NCBI RefSeq assembly: GCF_023973825.1
Contig: NC_090123.1
Location: forward strand, 192,001-256,000
Direction: 5' to 3'
Source: Plasmodium brasilianum
Taxonomy: Eukaryota; Apicomplexa; Aconoidasida; Haemosporida; Plasmodiidae
DNA: 64,000 nucleotides
The notes beneath the pieces are model-generated. The model had not been told where the DNA came from. It saw only the letters and a program-made list of their open reading frames with translations, and searched no databases. The position numbers and the translations under genes were made by a program. Shown one piece after another: positions 36,194-48,421 of this stretch; position 1 is the stretch's first letter, and every line of letters starts with the position of its first letter.

Positions 36194-39100
36194 TTATGTA
36201 TCCTTTTTTGCACTATTTAGGTTCATCCCCTTTCTTTTTTCCTCAGTGCTTACTAATTCCTCCTCCTTAGAGGGGGCCACGGCATTTGCCTCGATAAATT
36301 TTTTTTTTATTTCTGCGTTTATTTGGTTCCCTAACAAAGCAATTAGCTTTAAAATCATATTTTTTCTTTTCTCGTTAAAGACTTCCTTAATTTCTGCCCC
36401 TTCCATGCTTTTTACAATAAATTTGTAGTAATTGGTTGAAACCTACAATAAAGAAAAGTCAATGCAACGTGGTCATCCGTGTCAAACATAGCAAAGTAAC
36501 GATTATTTTTGTCATGCAAACTATGAACGACTTAAATGAACGCACATGAATATAAACACTATAACATCTCTTCCTATTTTCTGTCAATCTGTGTTTTTAT
36601 TTATTATTTTATTTTTTTTTCTCTTCCTCTCTCATTACTGTCAGAGCCAGATTCAACAACTTTGCGTAATTATTTTTCCCAGCTAGTTGAGAGTAATCTA
36701 GTGGTTCCATAGAATATTTTTCAAAAGGGTTAGGTATATCATACTTTTCCAATAATCCTGTGACGTGCTGAATTTTCTTTAATTTTATCTCAGTTGCTTT
36801 TCTAACTTTACTTGAGTCTAGAACAATTTTATTTTTTAAATCAATTTTTTTTTCATTTCTTACTTTGGACTTCGATTCGTCAAATATCGAAGCTCTTTTT
36901 TTTTCTGTAACATTTTTGTCAATTTTCAAATTTTTTAACTCTTCTGATAATATATGATCTTCTATTTTTTTATTTAATTCTTTGTCTTCATCAATATTAT
37001 CATCATTTTCCATTAATGCATTTTTCTCTTCATTTTTGCTTATTAATTTAGTATTTCTTTCATCCTTCGATAGCTTAAACTTCACACTCAGGGCCGAACC
37101 GCTTTTATTTCTCAGTGACGTTCCTCTAATAATGGACTTCAGCTGAAAGTATAAACAAGGCAAATGTATCTATGTAACAAGGATCATCAAACATTTTGGT
37201 AATGAAGACAATGACTCAAGCAATCATGAAGAGAATATCACACAAGTGGGTTGTTCATTAATAAAACCTTACATTTTTGTCATTTTCTCCTACGCTTAAA
37301 GATTCTTTCGATTTCTCTAATGATTCTTCAAAGAAAAAAAAAAAAAAAAACAAACAAAAAAAAAATATGGGGGAAAAAAATATGGGGAAAATAAGATGGG
37401 AAAAAAATAGAATAAAAATCAGAACTTCCAAGTGCTTCTAAAATTTACATTAATTTAACAAAATATATGGCGCGCAAACCTTTTAACGATTCATCAGATA
37501 TGGGTATATGACAAGATGCGATATTCGGAATATCGTTACTCTTTTGCTCGTAATCGGCGGTTATAATATGTTGCTTTACATTTTTATTCTGATTAATAAA
37601 AAGAGGAGAAGGAGATTGCAAAGTAACATGTGTAATATCATTAAATTCACTAATTTCAACTACTGATTTAGGTATTAATGCATAAAGTTTTTCATATAAA
37701 TCATTATTTTTTGGTGAATCTTTCACTACATAAGGGTTGACTTCATCATTTATCGGAATGGCTGAACTATACATTTCAACTAAGGATTTCCCATAACCTA
37801 TTTTACTTTTTTTTTTTTTTTTACTTGCTTCTTGTTTTCTGTTGAGAATCTGATAAATGTAAGAGCATCTTTGTCTGCACGAGGAAATGGAACGAATATA
37901 CAACTCTAGTCCGATGTGCTTACAACAAAAATGGGCACGTGCACGGATAGTTACACATGCATAACACAAATATATGCAAATGTACATACATAAGTACATA
38001 CATAAGTGCATACATAAGTGCATACATAAATACAAACATACATACTTATGCACATTCCACATATCAATGCATATTCGCTCCACTTATAAATTATTGGAAA
38101 GCAGTAATAGCATATCGAATAAAAACAAATGCACACATTTACAGTTGAGCAAACTGCCTAACTACATACACAAGCATAAGCACAGAGAATACATATGTTC
38201 GCTAGTTACCACTCTTAGAATCATTCGAATAGCTGTTTTGATAGTTTCTAATATCCTCATGCTTGTTTATATCTACGCAGTTGCCAAAAGGACATATATA
38301 CATGTATACATATATATGTGTATATATGAATGAGTGTATGCGTGCATGTAGTTATACAGACATATGTATAATCCCTTTTCGCAGAGAGAAAGAAACTACA
38401 CATGTGCAAACACATTTATACGCAGATATAAAGACGTATACACATGGACAAACATATACCGGAATAGTTCGTACTCAGATAAGTTTCTTTTCTGTGATCT
38501 TCGTACGATGAATCCTTTTCAAGGGTATGCCCCATATTTGCAAAATATTCAGGAGGATAATTTTTATATGTTTGAACATTGGGACTATTTCTATAACTTT
38601 CTTTTGCATAACTTGTTAATTTATCATGACAAGGTCTCTTCATGATTCTATCAGGATAATGTTTATATTTCACATTTCTATTTCTATTTCTGTTTCTATT
38701 TCCATCTTCATAATTCTTATCACTCCTCATATTATATTCATTTTTTTCCATATGTAATTTATCATTCATATTTTCATATAATATGTTTTTATTACCATAT
38801 GCATCAGATGAACAATATCTATGGTAATCTTCTTCATTTAAATTATCATAATTGATAATATTTTTATTTGAACATATAACATCCATATTGTTTGATTTTT
38901 TTCTTAATTTATTATTATTATTATTACTATAACTATTACTATTATTATTATTACTATTACTATTACTATTATTATTATTATTATTATTACTATTACTATT
39001 ACTATTACTATTATTATTATTATTATTATTACTATTACTATTACTATTACTATTATTATTACTATTACTATTACTATTATTATTATTATCATTATTACTA

Positions 39101-41238
39101 TTACTATTGCTATTGCTATTGCTATTGCTATTGCTATTGCTATTACTATTATTATTATTATTATTATTACTATTATTATTATTATTATTACTACTACTAT
39201 TATCATTATATTTTGGTGTACTATATTGACCTTTAATCTTTATATTACTTTTATCTCTACTATTATGAATTATATTATTCCCTTTAGACATTCTATTTTC
39301 AATTATAAAATTTTCTTTTCTTTTGTCATGGGATATTTTGTTCATATTATCATTTACAAATTCTTGTGATACTTCAGTTGTATCATTTTTATTATATTCA
39401 AAATTTTTGGACATGTCCTCAATTTCATCTCTTTCTAAATACCTTTGTTTATCTGATGGATGCAAATTCCCATCTTTTCTAAATGTATACTTCATATTAT
39501 TGTTACTACCTTTGTTATTTTTCGCAGGATTGATATAGTCATATTCTGATGTATGCCCATATTCAGGCAGTATAATGTTGTTTGGCATATTTGGTACATT
39601 TCTCTCTAGGGGGTTAATATGAGAAGCAGGGTATATTTTCCCATCATCATTGGGCATACTTTTTTCCTCTATTATATCCTTACTATTTTCATGTCTTTGC
39701 ATTAAATGGGGGCCCAAATATTTTGAGGGAATTTTTTTTTCATAAACATTTTTGTTTGAATAATTTGAGTCAATTGTACTTATGGAAAAATTATGATATT
39801 CCTTTTTTCTGTTACTATCTATATCTACAATATTTTTATTTGGAGGTTCATTCAAATCATTTTTTCCTACAGCATAGTTAGTATACATGTCCCTTTTCAT
39901 ACTAGAGTTATGATATTTCGATGAATGATTATTATTATCCCTTTCATCATCCATCATAGTATCATCATTATATTTACTACTGATAATATTATTATTATTG
40001 CTGCTATAATTGTTGCAGCTAATTTTATTGTTGTTGCTACCTCCTGTTTTCGAAGATAACGTAATAATTTGCTCTTTTGCTAAAAATGTACATGATTTAG
40101 GGTGTACCATACCCTTTGGTAAATTTTTACCTCTTTGAAATTCGTTATTTACATTATTTGCTAACATTCCATCGTTCATATTATTATGCTCCATAAACTC
40201 TTCATTTATTTGGTTATCATTTGATACTATTACATCATTTTTAAATATTTCCTTATTACTAACATTGTTAACAATATTTGGGTTGTTCTTCATTTCGTTT
40301 ACATTCCTATGATACATTTTATCTCTTTGAATATACGAAGATGGTGCTCCTATTGTTGTTCCTGGTGTTACTCCTCCTGCCATTACATGATCTTTATAAT
40401 CGGTGTGAATATATTTGTTTTGACTTTTTCCAAATTTATTATAATTACTATTCGTTATGTAATCATTTTTTTTTCCATACTTTATATTATTCATCATCAT
40501 TTCGTTATTACTAGGTTCCATTTTGCCCTTATTAAAATTTACGTGGATGTTATTACCGCTAACGTTATTACCATTAACGTCATTACCACTAACTTCATTA
40601 CCATTAACGTCATTACCACTAATATCATTATAACTCACATTATTACAACTCACATTATTACAACTCACTATGTTGTCATTAATATTAATGTTTGTATTGT
40701 TGTTCATGCTGCTACCAGCATTATTTACATCATCATACGCACAATTAGCGCTTAAATTATTCTCTTCTTTAAAATGACCTAATCTTTTAAATTTTGATCT
40801 GTCCTTTACTAAGTTGTAATCATCAAAATATGTTTTCTCTACATAATTGTTATTTAAATTAGCATTCAAGATGGTATTTTTTTTTTTCATATATTCTTTT
40901 TCATTATTATTCGTAACATTTAATTTGTCATAATATACTTTTTTTTTTAAATTACTACTATTATTATATAATTTGCTTTTTAACATATTTTCTTTTTCTA
41001 TTATTTTATTATTAACCTCTTTATTATTAATCCTTTTATAACCATATATTTTCTCATCATTCATTTCTTTTCTTCTATTTCCACTGATTGGAAAATCCTC
41101 AACAATCCTAGAATTGTTATCAATATTATCCTTAAAACAAAATGTTTTCTCTGCCCTACTTTTTTTTATTTGCAATATATCGTTTAAATCTTTCTTCTTT
41201 TCTATCTTTTCTAAAATGCTTCTATTGTAATTATGCAT
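36194..41238 (-). CDS. Unknown Asn-rich protein, six exons
   Basis: Probable exons are 38460-41238, 38210-38272, about 37480-37830 (or 37849), 37273-37325, 36639-37142 and 36194-36442, giving about 1330 residues. The first exon (about 926 residues) is Asn-rich, with a 15-base repeat block and a very long Asn/Ser tract. The later exons look more conserved: PKSVVEISEFNDITHVTLQ, then a Lys-rich region, then GLLEKYDIPNPFEKYSMEP and an amphipathic C-terminus. The join at 36639/36442 (ACA, then GTT) replaces a short read-through end and closes in phase. The second intron is uncertain: the best-looking acceptors are out of phase, and an in-phase one (ACAAG at 37831) has a poor T-tract. A one-base length error in the 16-base A-run just downstream could explain this. 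I do not recognise the family. The gene below starts very close, so a fusion of the two cannot be excluded. Confidence 0.7.
38905..39220 (-). repeat. Asn/Ser codon tract within coding sequence
   Basis: About 100 codons, almost all AAT or AGT with some AGC, encode runs of Asn broken by regularly spaced Ser. Blocks alternate between pure Asn and strict Asn-Ser alternation. Frames of poly-Tyr or poly-Ile on other phases are artefacts. Such tracts are typical of Plasmodium and vary in length between isolates. Confidence 0.95.
40545..40675 (-). repeat. In-frame 15-base degenerate repeat
   Basis: About nine degenerate copies of a 15-base unit encode the motif Asn-(Asn/Asp/Glu)-Val-(Ser/Asn)-Gly/Cys in the Asn-rich gene. 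Copies differ by point changes but keep length and frame. Confidence 0.8.
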
Positions 41239-41292
41239 AGTGATATGTTTTTCTCTAAGTGATCTGATACACGCAAGTACATATGCATATGC

Positions 41293-41338
<46 letters not shown>

Positions 41339-42545
41339 AATAAATGTTGTAGTGCGGAGCACCGATAATTTTATGTACACACTTTTTCTATAAAATGCTG
41401 TTATGCTTGTGTCGTTTACGTATGGAGGATTCACATATACACGTATATGTATATGTCTATGTATATGCCTAAGTATATGTATATATATCTATATATATAT
41501 ATACATATATGCATACACGTATGCATATACATGTATATGCATACGTGTCTCTCTTTACGAAAACGCTGCAGTACACAAAAATGTATGAACAAATAAAAAG
41601 GATTATAAAAGGTTAAGAAAACTACGCATATACTTAAAATCTTTCATGTTTTAAGTATTAGAAAAAAATAAAAAAACATATGCACTAATTACATACATGC
41701 TTATTACATACAGAGATATACAGTTACATTAATATTCTCTGCATAATATAATACATATATACGTGTACATATATATATATGTATATACACGTACATTCAT
41801 GGTTATGTATCTCTCAAACTCCCATATTTTTATTTTCCCGTTGATGTATCATTTTTTGTTTACCAAAAACATTGAAATTTCATTTTGATATAACAAGACA
41901 TATAATTGCATAATTAAAAATGTCAATTTTTTTTTTTTTTTTTCTCTTTATCTGCAAAATGTAAAAAAAAATTTGTTAATAAAATTTTCCTTTTTTTTTT
42001 AGGGTTATGTGTGCTTATAAATACTTATAAATACATATACATACATATACATACATATATATATAAATATATATAAATATATATACATATATATACATAT
42101 ACGTATATATATATATATGTATAAAATGCGTTTGGTGAATTTTTACTTTTTGCAGAAGTTTTAATAAATTTATTTTTTACGTTTTAAAATTTATTTTCGT
42201 TTAATAAAAAAATTACAAAAATGATACGAAAAAATGTTCATTGTTCCGAAGAAAAAATGGAAGATACGAAAATAGTAAATAAAAGATACACATATGATTC
42301 ATACATATATATATATATATATATATAACATTAATTATAAAAAAATATCATCTGATCAGTTTAATATTAATTGCTATCATTTATAATAAAAAGGAAGAAA
42401 AAGATGAGAAAATACTATTATCCCTTATGTTTTCCTTTTATTTTGTTTGCAGTGTTTACACGCTTAAAATATTAAAAGCAAAAATATACTAAATTTTTTT
42501 GAATTTTTGCAATTTTTAGGCTGTATTAATTTTATATAATTAAAT

Positions 42546-42586
<41 letters not shown>

Positions 42587-43230
42587 CAATTAATTTTTAT
42601 TAGTATATATTTTTTCAGTTTGTATTATTATTATTATTATTATTATTATTTTTTAATATAAAAGAGTTATACCAGAGGAAAAACAAACGCAATACTTGTA
42701 AATATGTTTATAAGCGTAATCTAAATTATGAAATAACTACTTAATTACAAGTATTCACAATTATTCTTTTGTTATTATACAAAGCATTCAATGGTAGGAA
42801 ATGCCCAAAATATCTACATTTCATCAATAACTCGCGATTATTTGCCCTAAATAAATTATTATATGAATACACATTTTACAGTGCGCTTCTTCTTTTCTTT
42901 TTTTAAAAACATTCATTTGATTATTTCTTTTCAGTTAATACAAAATTGAATAATAAAAAAAAAAAGTTTAATAGTTGGTTATCGTTGTATATTCATATGT
43001 ATACATACACACATGTATGAATGGTGTTTATTTTGAATTATGATTCATGCGAATTAACGAATACTATGACTTACAGTCATAAATACAAAGACAATTAAAA
43101 TTTAATCAAAAACTTCTTCATAGAACAAATTGAAAAGGCAAACAAAATAAAAAATAAAAATAAAAAGTATACAGTAAAATGTAATTCTATACAATAGAAG
43201 TCCGATTAAATAAATAAATGGTACGCACAT
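41239..43230. other. Intergenic region, 2.0 kb
   Basis: Upstream of the Asn-rich gene and downstream of Tic22, both minus strand. It contains TA arrays (near 41299-41333), TATACA runs, a T-run of about 30 at 42547-42577 and an ATT run near 42625-42652. No coding signal is seen. Confidence 0.6.
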
Positions 43231-44611
43231 TCAAAGACAAATTAGCAGTGCCAATGAGACTTCTACAAAAAGGGGAAATATAAAAAAAAGAAAAAAGAAA
43301 AAGTAAAAAAAATTTGTTAAAAATATGATTTTCTTATACCTATTTTGTTTAATTTGTCTAAATATTCCAAACTCTTAGAACTAGGTATGAAACCGAAAGA
43401 CTTGTGATTGTCCTATAAAAAAAAAAAAATTTTAATATTCCAATATAAATTTTGTAAAATGTAATTACGTACATGATCACACGTTCATAAAGATTCAACC
43501 ATAGGAAATCAACGCGGTAGAAAAGTGTAAAAAAAGAAAAAAAAAAAAAAAAGGTGAGAAGTAAAAAACACCATAATAAAGTAAAACGGTTAAAAAGCAA
43601 ATTTTATTATACTAACATAATAGACACATATGAAAAATGGCTATAAAGTAAAAAACTATCAAAGAATATTCACACATGCACACACATGTTACCCCCTCTT
43701 ACAAATATGTACTGAGTACATATATTTACTAAAAAGGGCGTAATCTGATATATGCACGATATGAATGGAATTGTTCACTCGTTCACTCGTTCGCTTAATC
43801 GCTTAATTGCATATTTGCATATTTGCTTATTTTTTGTTCGTTTTTTTCATCATTAAATTGCGGTTTCACACATTTTTGCTTTTCTTACCGAAAGTATGAG
43901 ATCGACAAAATTGATGACCTTAATTTTGTAGTTCTTCATGGAAACTTTTTCAACTGCATTCTTCAAATCCTCTACGTCAAAGAACAAAGGAACGATGGCA
44001 TTTGCATGCCGATGAATATAAAACCCGTCTACATAAAAAATTGGAAACACTAATTCACTTTTCTTTTTAAAAGATAAATAGATTAGTGCATTTTGTACTT
44101 GTCTCTTCGATGGCATTAACTTCCAATATACATAATTTTTTTTAGAATCAACATTTTTCTTTTCCAAATTTTTTAAATTTAAAAATTCTTTTATTAATTC
44201 ATATGCTTTTTGCATATTTATGCTGTGTATTTTAATATTATTTACATTTTTTATACTGTTACTTTTTATTATTTCTTTTAACATATTTTCAGCATCATAT
44301 GGACATAAAAACATATAACATACTTGTTTATCATTTTCATGAAATATATATGGAGAGTTACTATAATTTGTTAAAATGTATACTGGTATAGGATTTAGTT
44401 TTTCTTCTATAGATCTTTCATGATATTTCTTTTTCCAAAAAAATAGATTGATTCTATTCTTCAGCAAGCATAACCTACCTTCATATAGCCTTTTCTTGTG
44501 AAATTCTTTATTTGTAACTAGTACATTTACACCATTTTTAAGACTATTATTCACTTTTAATAATTTTGCTGAATTTACCAAGTATGCATACAGCAAAATG
44601 AGCAAACACAT
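43231..44611 (-). CDS. TIC22: Tic22, apicoplast protein-import factor, two or three exons
   Basis: Exon 1 is 43889-44611 and exon 2 begins at 43412 (phase 0, donor GTAAGA, acceptor TATAG). The start MCLLILLYAYLVNSAKLL is a signal peptide, followed by a basic Lys/Asn-rich transit-type region. The mature part matches Tic22: IPVYILTNYSNSPYIF, VCYMFLCPYDAENML and VFPIFYVDG, then IVPLFFDVEDLKNAVEKV. Tic22 acts in the intermembrane space of plastids as a chaperone for imported proteins and is essential in apicomplexan apicoplasts. Two ends are possible: exon 2 may be read to a stop at about 43318 (ending RKSYF), or a GTATAA donor at 43339 joins a strong acceptor to exon 3 (43231-43262, ending SLALLICL), giving 275 residues. 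I favour the three-exon form because the gap is T-rich on the sense strand like an intron. Confidence 0.9.
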
Positions 44612-45959
44612 CTTTTATATGTGTTAACTGGTCACGTGGATCTTTAAATGGTACCTGTTTTGGAAGCGGTGTGTAAACATTGCAAAATTTGCACGGATTA
44701 GTACGATTATTATGGATTATTATTATATGTGAATATGTATGTATATGCCTACGTGTTGTAAAATTTGAACAGACAAATATGTACATACATATATACAAAC
44801 GTATACTTATGCAACGTTTTTTATGTCCAATTGATCTTATAACTTGAGGAAACGGAAAATTTACGATAAAAATGGAAATAAAAAAAAAAAAAAAAAAGAT
44901 AGTTCTTGTGAAACATCTATTTCCGCTTAATCAAATGTTTTCATAATTCGCACAATTTTAAGAAAATCTTTTAAGTAAAACGCCTTTATTTTGGGCTGTT
45001 TGAAGTTTATCTTTGCGTTTTTTTTCTTTTTCTTTTGCTTTTTTTATTATTTTTTTTTTCTTTAATATTTTCCTTATTTTTTTCAGTTAAAAAGTTGCTA
45101 TTTTAATGACTTTTTCTGAAATTTTTTTTTTATTTTTTTGTCTTCCGAATGTGCTAGCTATTTGTATATTTTTTTTTTTTTTATATGTATTTATATATAT
45201 ATATATATATATATATTGTTCCAAAAGTGAAATTTGGAAAAAAGCTAATGGTACACTCGTTTCGCATAAGGAACAGTATCCTATCTTGTATTTATTTTTA
45301 CGTCGTACATTTACATATACATATACATATATATATAATATACTAGTTTATCCTCGTATAGCCTTGTTACACAAATAAACCCTTTTACAGCGTTCTACTT
45401 TTTGCCGTATAATGCTTTTACTCAATATGTATATTTCCGAAAATCCTTGCAAATTATTAATTTTATATAATTAGCAAATAGTTCTTGTTTATCTTATCCA
45501 AATTCACATATAGTAAACTTCCTTCTAGTAAACTTTCCTCTTTTTTTTTTTTTTTTTTTTTTTTTACATATATTTCATATTGTATCCTATAAGAGCAGCT
45601 ATTTCTTCTTACAGTTCTAATTTACATATTTTCTCCCGTATATACAAATGTTAAGGGATAAAATAAATTAAAAAAATAGTTTTATATAATCAATCCTATT
45701 TTTTAGTTTATAAATTAAATACACACATTATTACCTCTTTATAACGAAATTTGAAAAAAAAAAAAAAAAAGGTTATAGAGTATATTTAATGATATATGTA
45801 TTTCTGCAAAAGAAAAAGAGGGTTGATGGGGAAAAGAAAAAACTTAAGCAAAATCGTACAACGAATTAATCGCAAAAATAAAATAAATTTTTATAATAGA
45901 AAAAAAAAAGAAAAAAAGATAAAAAAAAAGAAAAAAGATAAAATATGGTACAATACTTG
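44612..45959. other. Intergenic region upstream of Tic22
   Basis: About 1.35 kb with poly-T and poly-A runs, a TA run near 45193-45216 and a TACATA run near 45310-45336. The Tic22 promoter is expected here. A Lys-rich frame at 45796-45984 looks like low-complexity chance and is not called. Confidence 0.55.
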
Positions 45960-47480
45960 TCATTCCAGACAAATAAAACAGTAAGTATCAAAAGTGGTCA
46001 AACAAAACCATACAAAATTGTAGGGAAGGAAAAATAAATAACATCACAATTTTTCAAGTAAGAAAAAAGAAAACAAAAAAAATTATGAGAAATTCAGCTG
46101 CACTGTAAAATGTAAGCAAAAATAAAAAAAAAAAAAAAAAAAAAGAAAAGAAACAGACACTGAAAAATAGAATATTGAAAATTGAAATTCCGAAGTAAAC
46201 ATTTTGCTATTGCCAAATGACGTTATAGGAAAAAGAGATTCTTTCGAGTTTACACAAATTTAAAAATGCTCATTTAAATGATTGATGAAACTAATAAAAA
46301 GAATTTTCTCTCTTTCCTTTACATTTTAAAAAAATTCTTTTTCGATATATCATTGACACGACCAAATACATGTTTACAAAATGTATACATGCAAACAATA
46401 GTCTAGAGTGAGCATGCCCGCGACTTCTTATCAAAATAACGTATAAGTTACATGGAAAACTTAATTAGTGATAAGGAGAAACAATAAGACAAGTTTGTAT
46501 TTGATAAGTAGTTGGGGGGGTATGACAATTTCTAATACGTACTAGTTTTTTTTTTTGTATCATTTTTCATCTTCAATCTTACTATCACATATGCTTATAA
46601 AATATATGTTTATAAAAAAAAAAAAAGAAAATTACCTATATCAAGTTGAAATAAAGTCTATCTCTTCCCAAATGACATTATTATTTGACAAGTGAAACTA
46701 AATTTGGTATATACCATTCCATTTTTTATTTAATATTTATTTTTTTTTTGGTCAAGCTATACAACCAAATTGATCATTTATCTCTTCGGAATTACCTTTA
46801 CTCAAATTTTTATTAAAAGAATCTTCTTCATTTAAGTTGATATTTATATATATTTTTTTCTCATTTACATTAACTATTTACCCAAACTAATTTAATTTCT
46901 CTTGTTTATAATTTTTTCAAATTAATATTTTTTATTTTTTTAAGCTGGTGAACTGTGTCACATGATAAAATTACTTGTATAGTTTTACTACCCAAAAAGG
47001 GTAACTCTATTTGTATAAGTATGATACAAATAAGTACGTAGAAGTAAGTATATGTTCATATATACCCTAATATATGCTTATAGATGCTCAAGCGAATTTT
47101 TGCCCTTATTACGAGGGCTCAAATTATACAATGTTACAAAACATGGGGTAAGTGCTGTAACCAATTAAAGAAATAAAACAGCTTTGTTTCAGTCTAATCA
47201 CAGTGAAATATAAAAATACCTACCTACAAATATATATATAATATATATATATATATTATATATATTATACATATACATATATATACAGGTACATATTTAT
47301 TTCCATTATTCAAATAAACCAAGGAATATCCAAATAGCAAAAAGAAGAAAAGCAGCTATGTTTCATCTTTCTACTTTCTCTTCGAAAGTAGCAAAATATA
47401 TAAAAATGTAGATGGGCAGAATAAATTCATTTTTACCTCTTTCTTAACATTGACATAAAATGCATTTTATTTCTTCTTTC
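45960..47480 (-). pseudogene. Decayed multi-pass membrane protein gene, probably a transporter
   Basis: Read on the minus strand, this stretch has a chain of short frames with protein-like composition and membrane-helix character, broken by stops and frame changes. In order they are: about 47292-47356, containing LLFFFLLFGYSLVYLNNGNK; 47127-47183 (19 codons), containing ISLIGYSTYPMFCNIV and then several in-frame stops; 46909-47010 (34 codons), starting IELPFLGSKTIQVILSCD; 46755-46847 (31 codons), hydrophilic, containing NEEDSFNKNLSKGNSEEIND; about 46465-46536, containing LLIKYKLVLLFLLI; 46294-46464 (57 codons), containing LFACIHFVNMYLVVSM; and further hydrophobic pieces near 46143-46206 and 45965-46050. 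The alternation of hydrophobic pieces with one long hydrophilic loop fits a 12-helix facilitator. Some breaks may be introns, so a functional multi-exon gene is not fully excluded. From memory, P. falciparum has a putative sugar transporter beside Tic22. Confidence 0.5.
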
Positions 47481-47716
47481 CTTTCTTTTTCCTTTTCAAG
47501 CATTTAAAAAAAAAAACAATTTGATTCACAGTTTTGTAGTTCACTCATAATGTAATCATAAAAAAAAAAAAAGAGCTTTAAAATTATATTTGAATTTCCT
47601 CAATATTTTTAATATTTCTTATAAAAATAATTTGTAAAATCACGGCAAACTTAAAGCTGGGTTTTAACAAACAGGTGCAGGGAAAAATAAACTTATGCAC
47701 TCCACGCTTTTGTATG

Positions 47717-47755
<39 letters not shown>

Positions 47756-48421
47756 GTATGTACATATACATGTACATATAAATATGCGATTTTCTTATTA
47801 AAGAAAGGAAATAATAAAGGGATATTACCAGTGAACAATTTACACCTTTTACTTAAAAAAAAAGAAAAAGAAAAAGAACATCCCTTTTAATTATAAATCT
47901 GAAGGTGCCAAATTCTCTAGTGACGTTTTAAGCAGCTACCTTAACATATACATATTATACACGTATATATATATGTAATTATATAAACACATAACAACAG
48001 CGTGTTTCCGTATTTCTGCTTTTTCTTTTTGTTTTACCTTCCACATGATCAAAATATGAAGAAACAAATTTTCATTCATTCGACATTATTTCCCTTTTTA
48101 TAAATTTTACAAAAACTATTTCCTTGATTACATTCTCGAGATTCTCTTTATTGCATATTTATTAGTAAAGTAAAAATAGTATGTAAACTGTAAACCACTT
48201 TTTTTTTTTTTTTTTTTTTTTTTATTAACGGATGGATAGTATTCACACAAAGTAACACACATATGAAAATAAGAAAAAAAGGATGGAAAAAAAAGGAAAA
48301 AAAAAAAATTCATCCTAATATAATTACATAATAAAATATGAATTCCTTATTTTAATAAAATAAAATTTTAACAGAAAAAACAAATTAGCAAATTTTTGTA
48401 GTACGAACTTTAACACCTAAT
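47481..48421. other. Intergenic region upstream of thioredoxin-like gene
   Basis: About 940 bases with TA arrays near 47716-47756 and poly-T/poly-A runs (48199-48223). It probably holds the promoter of the plus-strand gene. No coding signal is seen. Confidence 0.55.

Noticed and set aside
38892..39236. Poly-Tyr and poly-Ile frames
   Set aside because: They are other phases of the Asn/Ser codon tract of the minus-strand gene.
45796..45984. Lys-rich 62-residue frame
   Set aside because: Low-complexity composition expected of A-rich DNA; no supporting context.
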